Origin: Lanius collurio
Taxonomy: Eukaryota > Chordata > Aves > Passeriformes > Laniidae
Length of the DNA stretch: 64,000 nt
Direction of reading: 5' to 3'
Assembly (NCBI GenBank): GCA_020086605.1
Contig: JACBWW010000003.1
Coordinates: forward strand, 4,687,260 to 4,751,259
Below are positions 1-10,700 of the stretch, one piece after another. Position numbers and translations under genes: made by a program. The notes beneath the pieces were generated by a model, which did not search any database, had not been told where the DNA came from, and worked only from the letters and a program-made list of their open reading frames with translations. Every line of letters begins with the position of its first letter. Position 1 is the stretch's first letter.

Positions 1-160
1 CTCCAAAAATCTAACAGACCTGAGGCTTTCCCAGGAAGACATTTTGGTAGATCATATTTTAAGAGTGGGCACAGAAAAATCATGTTTCCCATGCTAGCAA
101 ATAGACATGCTCTGAAGTTAGAAAAACTAGATAGGGTTGAAGAACCATGGCAGTACTTAC

Positions 161-205
161 CCAGTTTCAAAGCATTAAAGACATCAGGTTGCCTCTTTTC
201 TGTAT
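161..205 (-). CDS. ANKS6: ANKS6 coding exon 3 (45-base microexon)
   Basis: Found by splicing. The acceptor is TTTCTTTCAG at 206-215 and the donor is CTGG|GTAAG at 161/160. Joined to the last base of exon 2 it reads [15 protein letters not shown] and leaves one base of a Gly codon. This closely matches the mammalian ANKS6 segment after the L-T-T-I/V-R-P stretch (E-K-R-R-P-D-I-F-H-A-L-K-M-G). It is the linker before the next ankyrin block. The next exon should begin phase 1, to the left of base 1. Confidence 0.88.
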
Positions 206-3200
206 CTGAAAGAAATATAAACATTTCTACCAGCAATCAAAAAAAAGGCAGTAATTTCTAGTAAATTTTTTTGTAGGAAAAACTATTAAAAACTTAAAGT
301 CCTATAAAATATACATTTAGATACACATTTAATAAGAATAAAGAAAATATTGACAACTTCTTTATTACCTTTGGGAAGAATGACTCACCCGTACGGTTCT
401 CTGTGCAAAGCTAGTAACTATAATAAGGCACCAGCACAGGCTTTTCAATTTCTATTCTCCATCAGGAAATTGTACTTTGCAACTCTTTTGTTTCCTGCCT
501 GAAAGTCTAAAGAATCCACTAAAAGAACCACAGTACAGGTTCTGTGGTCTGGTAAAACCCTCAGTACAAGAGTGAACGCTCAGATAGTATGGGATCATTT
601 TGAAAGGCAACTCAAAAGGAGTTTTACAAGCTGCTTCAGTTTTATTTCCTCTTGAGTATTTCCAGGTTAATTTGCAGGTCACAAAAATAATAGTGTCAAT
701 TTAACTACACAGCTTGCTACTTTTGAATTAATAACCCTCATCTCCCAGATAACCATCCATAGTAAGAACTGTAATTATTACAAATGGTAATATTTTGACT
801 GCAGAATGATTTTTTGACATGGCTTAACAGAGCTTTGAAACTTCTGATACTATATAAGATGAGAAAAAATAGTGATGTATTTTTCACCTTCCACTCAGGC
901 CAGAAAAATGCCTCCACAATCCTCTATCTTCCAAATTGTTATGGACATGACACAATCAATGGGGTAACAAGATTTTATGGAAAACAAGGAGACACCGAGA
1001 GATTTCATGAGCCCAATTCTGTCATTTTTTTGAAATACAGAAAAGGTTCATGTTCACAGCTTGACTCCAAAGGAAGTCATCTTAATATGCTGAACAAAAC
1101 CAATGGCTGAAAAGCCCAAAATACTGCAAGAAACTCTTATTTTAAGACCAGGAAAGAGAGTGATGGGTCCTACATTTTCTCCTGATTCAGAAGCTTCTCT
1201 TATAGAAGGAACTGTGCGTATGAGGTAACCACTGGAAAACAGATTTCAAAAGACTACTTCAAAAGGATCAGGCTCCACACTTGCCATGTGAAAACCCTGG
1301 AAGGGAGGCAGCTTCAGGGAGCAGGAGACCATGAGAAGATGCCAAGAAGGAAAGACTGTCATCTGGGAAAGCCTACGTAAGGACAGGGACAGAAGGCAGG
1401 CAACACCCAAGCCATTCCAGGTAGTTCTGAATTTGCTACTGAGAACAGCCCTGAGAAGAGAGCTGTTTTCTCCTGGAAGGCAATTTGCCCTATATATGGC
1501 AATAGATCAGAAGAAAAGTTCCTTTTTTCCTGTCTTCCATATGACAGAAATGATCTTTTGTCTTTACAGGATATTCAAGACTCCAGCACCAGGAGAAGGC
1601 TGAAGTACAGTCAAAAACCAATGCAACTATTTTTGTGGAAGAGTTAACATTTTTCCTCCCCTCTCTGCCCAAATGAGTTAACTACCCTGCTGCTGATGGA
1701 AATTCCCCCTCAGCACAAGTGACAAACATTAACCTGCTTTAAAGCAAGTCCAGTATCCTCACTTAAATAGAGTCCTTCAATACTTTGTGTCGCATGACCA
1801 CAGAAGGTTTTGAAGGCTCATGAGGCCAACTCTGCCTGCACATACAACCTGTACATGTAAACACATGGGCACTAGTGAATTCCATGGATCTCTAATTCTG
1901 TCTACTGTAACCACCTGATGTCTGTTCCTCAAGAGAATGGTGATGAGCAAAATCTACAGTGAATCAGTTCTGCCTGGCAGTGTGGCTGTATGAAAGCTCT
2001 AGAGTTCCAACTTAACCTATAAGTCAATATCTCAGTTAACATCTTCTCTACAGCAGAAACAGATGTCTGATTTTTACAAGGGAAGCTTGACATGCAGGAA
2101 TGACGCCAAATGTAGACAACAAGTTTGGGGATTGTGGACATGTCCACATGGCAGTGCAAAACAGACATAAATAGGTAAGATTTAAGGAAATCTATATGGG
2201 TATCACAAGTGGCATAAAGTGGACTATCCTATCGTGCAGACTTTCTGCCACCATGGCTGGATGGGTGGTAGCACCTGCAAAAGGATCTTTCTAGAGCTAT
2301 CCACTGTGGGGTCTGATCAGCCCCTGCCCTGAGAGGAAGGCCTGCTAGATAAGAAGATTGCTCAATCTCCTGCAGGCTCCCCTTAGGAGAGGCAGACCGT
2401 TTTTTGTTACAGCAAGAGGAGAACCAACCCATCTCTGTAGATTCTTTGTAACCCATTGGCTTTTACCCTTTCACACCCACCCTTGTACCCTCTAAAAGAA
2501 GCCCCCTATCTCCCCTTGAGAGGGAGTCAGTCCCTGGTCTCCCTTCACTGATGCTGGACAAATAAAGCCACCTATGCAGAATCACCAAACAGACCTCTTC
2601 TCTCTCTTTCCTGGTCTGGCCTGAGGTTGCCTTGCAGAGCAAGGGCTGAAATCACTTGCTGAATCACTGAAAGAGCTGTTAGCCTGCTGAGACAGGCATC
2701 TCTCTGCGGGCCACCCCAGCAGCTGAGAGAAAGCCACAACCCCCTGGAAGACAGTTCTTCACAGGACCATCTCTCCAGGCTGGGCCACAGCTTCTTGGGT
2801 CTGAGCCTCAGACCCGGCACCACCCACCTTAAGCCATATGCTTATATTTTATAGCAAGCGGTCCAAGGCTGGATAATCCAGATGCAGCTCTTCCAAACCC
2901 TCTTGTTAAGCACTTCCCAGTGCTGGTTTGCATAAATTTCTTGAAAAGTTTCCCCAAAACAGCCACATAAAGACAGAATCTTATCCTGCTAACATGGAAA
3001 AAATCTGCTGAAGTTGGGCATTCATACCTCATCCGAAGTAGGTGTACCTACTCCAACATTTTTAAAATCCAGCTGCAAATTACAAAGAACATCATGCACA
3101 TACAAAATAAGCTCCTCAATTTCTAAATACACAATCAGAACTGCAAGAAAGTGAAACAAAAACATAACATTCCATACCTGCCTGAGGTCTGATTGTTGTG

Positions 3201-6200
3201 AGAGATTCCAGATAGTCCTTCATGTCTTTGTGTTTGAAGCCAACAGAGATGTCAAAAGGTGTTTTATCTAGTACGTTCAAGTGATCAGGATTGGCACCTT
3301 TCTCCATGAGCTGCTGTGCCAAGCTCACCTTTCCACTAACGGCTGCCAGCATTAAAGGACTCCAGCCCATCGTCTTTACAGTGTAGTTACAATCAGCTCC
3401 CCAGTCCAACAACAGATGGACCACTGCCTCATGTCCATGCTGAGCAGCTGCCATCAGTGGAGTGATATCAGGAAGGTCATCTCTGCTGCTGTTAAGTACA
3501 TTTGTGCTAAAATGGTCGTAACTGTCCACAAAAGCTCCGGATTCCAGCAACAATTTCACCATGCTGACGTGGCCACCTCTGGAGGCCATTGTGAGGACAC
3601 TTGCTCCTAACTTGTTCTGTGCATTGAGATCAGCACCATTCTCCAGCAAGATGTGCGCCACACTTAGATGTCCAAACCTTGGGAGAGAGCAGAGGAGATT
3701 TAACACCTTGGATTGCAAAAACCAACATACTCTGAACCCAGAAAACTTTGTTACCAAATTGGCCTGCTGACTAATATACACTATGAGGAATCATACACAC
3801 ATCACTGGATGTGATAAGGGCACCTTGCTGTAGGAGAGCAATCATCAGCTGAGGACTGTAAATTAAACCATTCCACATGTATCAGTGACCATGCTCATAT
3901 AGCAGGCACCTATTGAAGAGGATGGTCTGGCCAAAGCAGCAAAAAGTGCCAGCCTCATTTTCTGCTGCATGGCACCAACTCACAACTTCCATGAACTTTC
4001 ATGGAATCACTTTCATCCTCTTATTTCCAGAGCTGTTTCACATTAAAGGATCACAGCCAGTTTGTTTCCAGGGATATTAATTAAGTACTCTCCTTACTAC
4101 TGAACAACAATTCAGTAACTGCAAAGAGTCAGTGCTAACTAAGGAAAAACGAAGACCATTTATAAACTAGATAGTCAGTCTTTTATATTTGCATTATCCC
4201 TTGTTTTCTAGTTGTGAACCACCAATGAACTCCCACAATGGAAGACGACCACGTGAATATAGACATGTGCCCATGAAGCTCAGAGAAGAACATGGTGAGT
4301 GGCCACCACTGTTGTAAAATTAGCTGAACTTCTCTCAACACCAAGGGGACCAGAGGTGACCTTTAAGAGAAATGGCTCTTCTAGCAGAGTGGGACGACTG
4401 GTCACATGAATGGCCTCCCATAGAACAACCAATGGAAAGCATTCTGCTCCTCAGTCAGATAGACCAGCAGGGGAGAAGTGTCTACATAGCTCAGCCCAAC
4501 ACGCAGCACCAAAACTGAGCAACCAGAAAAATTCATTTTAAGAAACCAAGGTGCTTGAGTTGGTTTACAGCCACATATTCCTTCCTGATAACTGGGGATA
4601 CCCAGTGTGTAAACTGACACAAGCAGGCAGCCAGAACAACCACAAACTCACTCGGTCAGAATGCAAAGATTAAATTTATTTGTTAACTCATGAGCCTGGG
4701 GATCCCCAAAGCGTGATTGGAGAAGCATGCATCATTACCAGTTCATGCTGAAGAATCACTGGCCTGCAGTTCACACAGGCTTATCAGGAACTATTCCCAG
4801 CTGCAAGACCAGTTGAGTGATTTACAGTTCTCCTTGACAGTCTTGTGGTTTTTATTCCATTCCTTCCAACACCCAGCACTGTGATGATGAGCATACAGCG
4901 ACTGGTAATGGGTCTACCATGGTGTCTTGTGATTCGACTCTGTCGCAGTTGCTATGTCAGGCTTCTGCTATCATTTTGGGAGACTGCTGCATTACTAAGC
5001 TAAATTAAAACCCTGTGTAACATCAAATATCTTCCAAGGAAGCTTGGCACTAAACCCTCCTTGTGTGGAATACCTACAAGAACTTGGTTGGTGTACTGAA
5101 CTCTGACACCAGTTTATCAGCAGCCCAGTTTTGGTATCACTTGACTATCAGAAGCTCTGGTAGTTTGTCAGTAAGCAAAAGACAGTCATTCAAGCCAGTT
5201 ATCAGTGAGAAAACTGAAACCCTTTACTGTCCCCCAGCTGAAAAACCTCTCATTTTAATAAATGTAATACCTTGTCAAGATGTGTGCCTCATGCTCTTGT
5301 TATGGGCATCACACACTCCTATATGCTTGTGCACACTGTGCTTAGCACAACCCAACTTTGACACTGGCCTTTGCACACTACAGCAAAGCAAATGTTAGTC
5401 AAGGAAACCCCAAAGAATGCTGCTAACCACTTAAAGCAAACATGAGCCCCAGAGTCCCTAGTTTCCTTGCAGAAAGTACACAGCTGCAGGAGGAAGCCTC
5501 TGGGGTCTGTGTACTCCCTAGACTTATCTTGGTAGCCTTCACTGCATCACCTCAGTAGAGCCTGCAACCCCTGCACATGGTTAATTTTATGCACATATAT
5601 GCTACCCCCTGTCCAATTTCAATAGGGCTAATTACAGCCAGAAAATTAAACATCTACATAAGTCTGAAGCCTGCCTTTGATCAAACACTGTACTTCCTTT
5701 CTAGTTATCCATTAAAAAAGAGAAACATGTCTTCTACTTTATGCTTTCTCCACAGATTTCAACAATATATACAGTACTTGCCAAATGTCAGCCGCAAATG
5801 TCAGCCAGTGATTTCTTGAAATCAGTGAGAGAGTTATAGCCATCTGACTTTATTGTTTTTAGGGAATAAGCGTATGGTTCTCATTAAGGAGAAAAAAAAA
5901 TCTAAGACTGTTTCTGCAACTTTTTTTTTTAAACCTTCATAAAATAACAAAATTGTTGAACCTTGTCTTCCTTGTGCTTACTGGGAAACCAGCTGCGTGA
6001 CTCATTCTTTGGGAACTTTCTATGACCATTAGTTGAAAAGAGAAATGTTGACTTCGAAACAGATTCTTTTCTTCCAAGCATTTTAATGTTATGAAATGAA
6101 AATTAAAAACAGACCAAAACTACAAAAAACATTTCTTCTCTCAATTAAGCATTCAGTCATTACAGAACACCAATGCCCTCCAACCCTGCAAAATGCCCGT

Positions 6201-7435
6201 GAGCTCAAGGTGTGCTTGTAGGAATAAAGACAAGCACCAGCTCCAGCATTAGCAACACGGGAACCTCCCCCAGCCCAGCAGTGGGTTATGCAAAGCACAG
6301 TATCACTGATCCAGAAAACAACCCAGTTTTGTCATTAAAAACCCTCAGCAATGATTTTCCACTAGCAAGCCACCTAAGAAAACATGGGAAAGCCAAGGGA
6401 AATTAATTTTTTCTGTTCACTTCAGTATGCTTTACGTCCGATGTGAGTTTTCAACACGCAGGTAAGACATACATATACGAAAAGAAGAAAAAACCAAAAA
6501 AAACATTGAAAATTAAGTAAGGCTACGTGCGTATACTTCTTGTCACAGAGGGGAGCAGTGTTTCTTGTTCATGTAATCTCCCATTTTGCACTGGCTTAAC
6601 CAAGAAATAGAGTGCACTGATTCAAGCGCCACATTCTTTCTACGAAAAGTTAATTCCTAACACCCCAGCATAACACTTAGCCAACTCTACACTCGACAGC
6701 CCCTTCTTACCCACCCCCAGGGACGAGAACAGGTGACAACTCGGATCCCCCCGGGACAACTCCGGGATCCACCGACGACCGACCGCGGCCTGCAACATGG
6801 CGCCGGCCCTCTCTCCCACGCTGATTCTCCCGGAGCTCCCCGGAGCTCCCGGGCGCCCTCCCTCGGCCCGGGGAGCGCTGTTCGGAGGGCGAGGGAGCTG
6901 AGCGCCCGCGGCAGCCCGAGGGCGGAGAAGGCTGAGCCTCGGCGGCCCTCCCTCCTCCCTCCCTGCCTTCCCCGCCCTGGGGCTGCCGCCGACTAGGCCG
7001 GTGCCCTGCGGTGAGTCGGGATGGCGGCCGGAGACGCCCCCCCTCCACCGCGGCCCTGATCCCTCCCTCTCTCCCGTACCTGGCCGCTTGCATGAGGGGG
7101 CTCCATCCGTAGTGGTTCCTGCTCTGCACCGAGGCACCCTTCCGCAGCAGGAACCGCACCAGCTGCTCGTGGCCCCCCGCCGCGGCGAACTGTAGCCCAG
7201 TGTTGCCGGCCTCGTCCGTGCAATCCACGGGCACGGGGGGCGTCGGCGGGGACAATGCTTCGCCGCGGGGCTCCGCCGCCGCCTCCTCGGGGCCGCACGA
7301 GGAGGGGGGGGCCGCCGGGTCGGCGGAGCCGCCGCCACCGGCCAGCCCCAAGAGGCGTCGGGCGGTCTCGCAATCGCCTTGCTCGCAGGCGCGGAGGAAG
7401 AGCTGGACCTGAGGGGGCACCCCGCACTCCCCCAT
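161..7435 (-). CDS. ANKS6: ANKS6, N-terminal part (coding exons 1-3; gene continues beyond the left edge)
   Basis: Ankyrin repeat and SAM domain protein 6, a component of the ciliary inversin compartment. The family is known to work with NEK8, INVS and NPHP3 and with BICC1, and loss causes nephronophthisis-type kidney disease in mammals. Coding exons joined here are 7435-7080, 3677-3178 and 205-161 on the minus strand. Both joins restore a codon (Arg119 and Asp286) and all sites are GT-AG. The joined frame gives about 301 residues of a protein near 870 residues in mammals. The start [12 protein letters not shown] resembles the mammalian N terminus. Ankyrin units are visible near residues 8-30, 76-105, 109-138, 142-170, 189-217 and 223-250, with repeated G-A-x-V/L-N/D and W-S-P-L-M motifs. 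The SAM domain and the remaining repeats lie outside the window. The identity is from recognising the protein; no search was run. Confidence 0.93.
206..3177 (-). other. ANKS6: ANKS6 intron 2
   Basis: A 3.0 kb intron with GT-AG ends. It is mostly AT-rich with no supported gene. The stretch from about 2430 to 2680 has an LTR-like arrangement: a CCAAT-type box in reverse, a weak TATA-like CTAAAAG near 2490, and AATAAAGCC at 2561. The short reading frames in it look like chance. Bases 1-160 are the start of intron 3 and show nothing recognisable. Confidence 0.8.
3178..3677 (-). CDS. ANKS6: ANKS6 coding exon 2
   Basis: This 500-base exon encodes residues 119 (last base) to 285 plus one base of codon 286. 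It carries about four ankyrin units. One begins [20 protein letters not shown], followed by [20 protein letters not shown], then [20 protein letters not shown] and [19 protein letters not shown]. The acceptor is CCCAAG|G at 3678/3677 and the donor is GCAG|GTATGG at 3178/3177. A short insert (about residues 171-188, Ser/Asn/Asp-rich) separates the second and third units; mammalian ANKS6 also has a non-ankyrin loop here. The reading frame runs on past the donor for about 20 codons before a stop, so retention of intron 2 would truncate the protein. Confidence 0.93.
3678..7079 (-). other. ANKS6: ANKS6 intron 1
   Basis: A 3.4 kb first intron. From 3.7 to 6.7 kb it is AT-rich with no feature I can support. 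From about 6750 to 7079 it becomes very GC-rich and belongs to the CpG island around exon 1. That part contains a short direct repeat (CCGGAGCTCC twice near 6832-6851) and polypyrimidine runs. Several long overlapping open frames here exist on both strands only because GC-rich DNA has few stop codons. Confidence 0.75.
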
Positions 7436-7765
7436 GGGCAGCGCTGCCGGGGCCCGAGCGGCCGCCCGCGACCGCCGCCGCCGGCTCGGCGGCCGCCGGG
7501 AAGGCAGCGGGGAGGAGGGGACTCGGCTGGCGGGAGGAGGCCGGCCCAGAGCAGCCGCAGCGCCTTGGCCGCTCTCGCACGGCGTGAAGGGGGAGCTGGG
7601 CTGGGCCGAGCTCCGCGGAGCCAGCGAGGGTTATCCCAGCCTGGGCCGGGGGTCTCGGCGCCTCTCCTGCCACTCAGGCAGCCGCAGCGGTGCCCCCACG
7701 GCTCCTGCCCCCTTCCGCAGGGACCTCTGCCCGCTGGGCTGCAGCCGTTCTCCGCGCCGTTACTG
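6750..7765 (-). promoter_or_regulatory. ANKS6: CpG island and likely promoter region of ANKS6
   Basis: About 1 kb of strongly GC- and CpG-rich sequence covers the end of intron 1, all of coding exon 1 and roughly 330 bases upstream of the ATG at 7435. The flanks on both sides drop abruptly to AT-rich sequence. No TATA box was seen at a fitting distance, which fits a dispersed-initiation housekeeping-type promoter. The exact transcription start cannot be placed from sequence alone. Confidence 0.7.
7080..7435 (-). CDS. ANKS6: ANKS6 coding exon 1
   Basis: This exon encodes residues 1-118 plus two bases of codon 119. Residues 1-30 form a first ankyrin-like helix pair ([18 protein letters not shown]). 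Residues 31-68 are a Gly/Ala/Pro/Glu-rich low-complexity spacer. Residues 70-118 carry a well-formed ankyrin unit ([19 protein letters not shown]) and the start of the next ([13 protein letters not shown]). The donor is AG|GTACGG at 7080/7079. The ATG is the first in its frame and sits in a CpG island; +4 is G but -3 is C, so the Kozak context is only moderate. The exon is very GC-rich, unlike exons 2 and 3. Confidence 0.93.
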
Positions 7766-10700
7766 ACTGCCACACAATTGTCTCCGCATTACGCGTCTTT
7801 CTGCCCGGGGTCACGGCAGCAAGCCTTCGCTATGGGGTTTATTCCCTCTCACCTGATACAACAACCCCTTTTTCTGGCTTCACAGCGTAACTTACTACAG
7901 CCTGGCGCGGTCCCTCCGTCCGCCCCACTCCGCGTACATGATACTTCAGCCTTTGCCTGCACCACCCTACTTTGTGTTTCCTTTAGCTCCAAAGCGGTCT
8001 CTTCCTTCAATGAGATACAAGATTCGAAGTTCGGTCTTTTCCCCTACAAACACCCATTTCCCACCTCCTGATAGCACTGATTAGTCTTTCAGTTTAAGAT
8101 CTTTGAGCATAAGATGTGGATTTCCTGTGTGTCTTCTGTTTCAGCCCCCTTGAAATCCTGAAATCTTTTCTAGGTTAAACTGATTTACAACATCTAAAGC
8201 AAGGCAAAAAAGAAAAGAAAAATCTTGAATTTTGTCACTCAAGAATATTGCATCCTGTCCTTGTAAGTTCAGACAGGTAATTTTCCATGAAAATCAGTGG
8301 CAGGACAGGACACTTATTACAGGGTGGAGGGTTTGGGGATAAGAGGACTAGGAAAATTTACAAGGAGTATAGTAAAACTACCAAATGCCACAAAAATGTA
8401 GCAATCCCTTAGTTTTAGGCAGTGGCATCCTTTCCTTCCAAGTTATACAGCTTTTTGGCTCTGATGCCCTGCAAAGCCGGATTGCCAGACCATCATGGCA
8501 AAGGGCCAAACAAATTACACTTGGAGAAAGTCTACAGCAAACAAGAGTCTTGGCTGCAGTTAGGGACACTCTTCCTTTGGGAAAGTACCATTCATACCAA
8601 AGAAAAAGTTTGCTTATTTATCATTACGGAAGTAATAGAACAATTTCCTGGACAGGGCATGTACTCAGTGATACTTCCATCATTATAGATACCATGTGTT
8701 ACATGTGATACTGTATACACTTCTGTTAAATAATTTCCTTAAGCATAAAGAAGCTTACAGTGGCCATCACCAGAGTGAAGATGCATGGCTAGGGAGTATT
8801 TTAGTCCAGCCAATACAGCCATCCTTACATTACAACAGTATGAGCAGCTTGCCATTGTCAATAAAGCTGGATGATGCAATTCACTCCCTGTAAGATTTCA
8901 GAGCCTGGAAGAAGGAAATGGCAAGAGTGATTAATGCAATACATTATTAATGATTGAAGAAAACTGGGTCATACTTACCATATCAAAGTGCATGCTCAGA
9001 TATAGTCAAATTATTGATACAATCACTCCAGTTTATTTTTGAGATAAGCTACTGAACATGTTTATGCTACAAATTTATGTTATGTAGCTGATGATTATGC
9101 TATCACTTTCTACTAATGGTTTGAAACTCCAGACAAAGATATCATGACTGTAATTAGGAACCTAACAGCAAAAGATGGTACACCTTTTAAAAGAAGGTTA
9201 TAAGACATAGGAAATATTTGCTGGGGTTTAAAAAATGAGAGGGGAAATTATTTGTTCTGAATTATTCTGCTGTCATCTTATGGCCATTACTATCTTCAGT
9301 CAGCATCCTAGGTATTTATTCTGGTGTGATCACTCTTTGACTTACTGAGAATCAAGGCAAGGAAAAATAATCAAATTTCTTCTGAAATTAATAAACTGCT
9401 ATGGAATATCCTCCTGCATGATGCAATACCAAGCTCTTTGGAAAATACAGGACTTGATTTCTTCACCAATGAAAGCCTTTCAAATTGTTCATTAGGGTAA
9501 GATAATGGAGAAAAGTTAGGTTGGAAGATAAGATGGGACAAAACAAAAACAAGATTATCAAGTGCAAATTGTGTGTTAGTTGTTTAGAAGATTTTTCCAA
9601 ACTGCATCTTCTTTGTCCAGTCAGTGGAAAATGCATTGCTTTTGACAAGAAATTCATTCATATCAGTTCTGTGCCAATTTGTGTAGGTCAATGTTAGATT
9701 GCTCCAAGGTTAAAATAATTCTACATGTCAGAAAAACCTCTAATGAATGAAGAAATTACTTTCAAATAAAGAAGATGAGAAAAGTGCAAGGAACAGAACA
9801 GGCCCAGCAAAAAAGGCAGAACAGATAAGACAAGAGTAAACATGTGAAGTCAACATTTGTGAAACTTTTCTTAGTCTCCACTGTTAATGATCTCAAAACA
9901 CCAGCAGGGAGATATAAACTTTATTGATGCTACTCATCGCACAATGTGGCACAAAAGAGATAAACTTAGAGTGACTGTTCAGAATTCATCATTTGCCAAA
10001 CAAAACCTAGAAACCCATTAGAGATGTAATGTACCTGTGGAACTAGTAAAGTAAGTGTAATATGGCAAATGTGCAATGATGTAGAACTACAAATTGGCCA
10101 GGTAATGTGACAAAAAATTCTGTTGTTCTTACAGTAGTAATATGATGTAATATATTTGGACATATACCATAACACATGAGCAAATTTCTACCTCATGTAT
10201 AATTCAGGATCATGTAATATGGAAGACTGTAAAATTGCCATCATAATCAAAAGCATCTCGGAAATGTAAAAATGCAAGTAGTCAAGCAATCTGTTCCAAA
10301 GAAATCCATAAAACTAGAAATAGCTGACTCACTCATAATCTGCGTTACCAAAGTCTGGGGATGGTGGCATCTCAAATCCCCAAGTATGATGGCATTTTTT
10401 TTCATGGCAGTTTAGGAGGTAAAAGGCTTATTTTCTGCTGTAAAGTCTTACTGATGTGAATCACAAGAAAGTCTTACTTCTGAGAAAAAAACCTGAATTT
10501 TTTAGTATGTCTTTTGTGTGAAGACACTTATCTCTGTCTTAATGAAAAGGCAGACACATATATTAGAAATACCATCACAGAAAAGAAAATGCTTTCCCAG
10601 TATCACTGGGTTCATGTATGTCAACTGTGGTCCTTTCTGGCATAAAAACAGAAACAACCTTGAAAAAATTACTAAAAACCAAATGGTAGTAAGTGGCTAC

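Noticed and set aside
6640..8071. Several long overlapping reading frames on both strands (up to 377 codons) around the ANKS6 CpG island
   Set aside because: They overlap ANKS6 exon 1 in other frames or on the opposite strand, are dominated by Arg/Pro/Gly/Ala, and are explained by GC-rich, stop-poor DNA.
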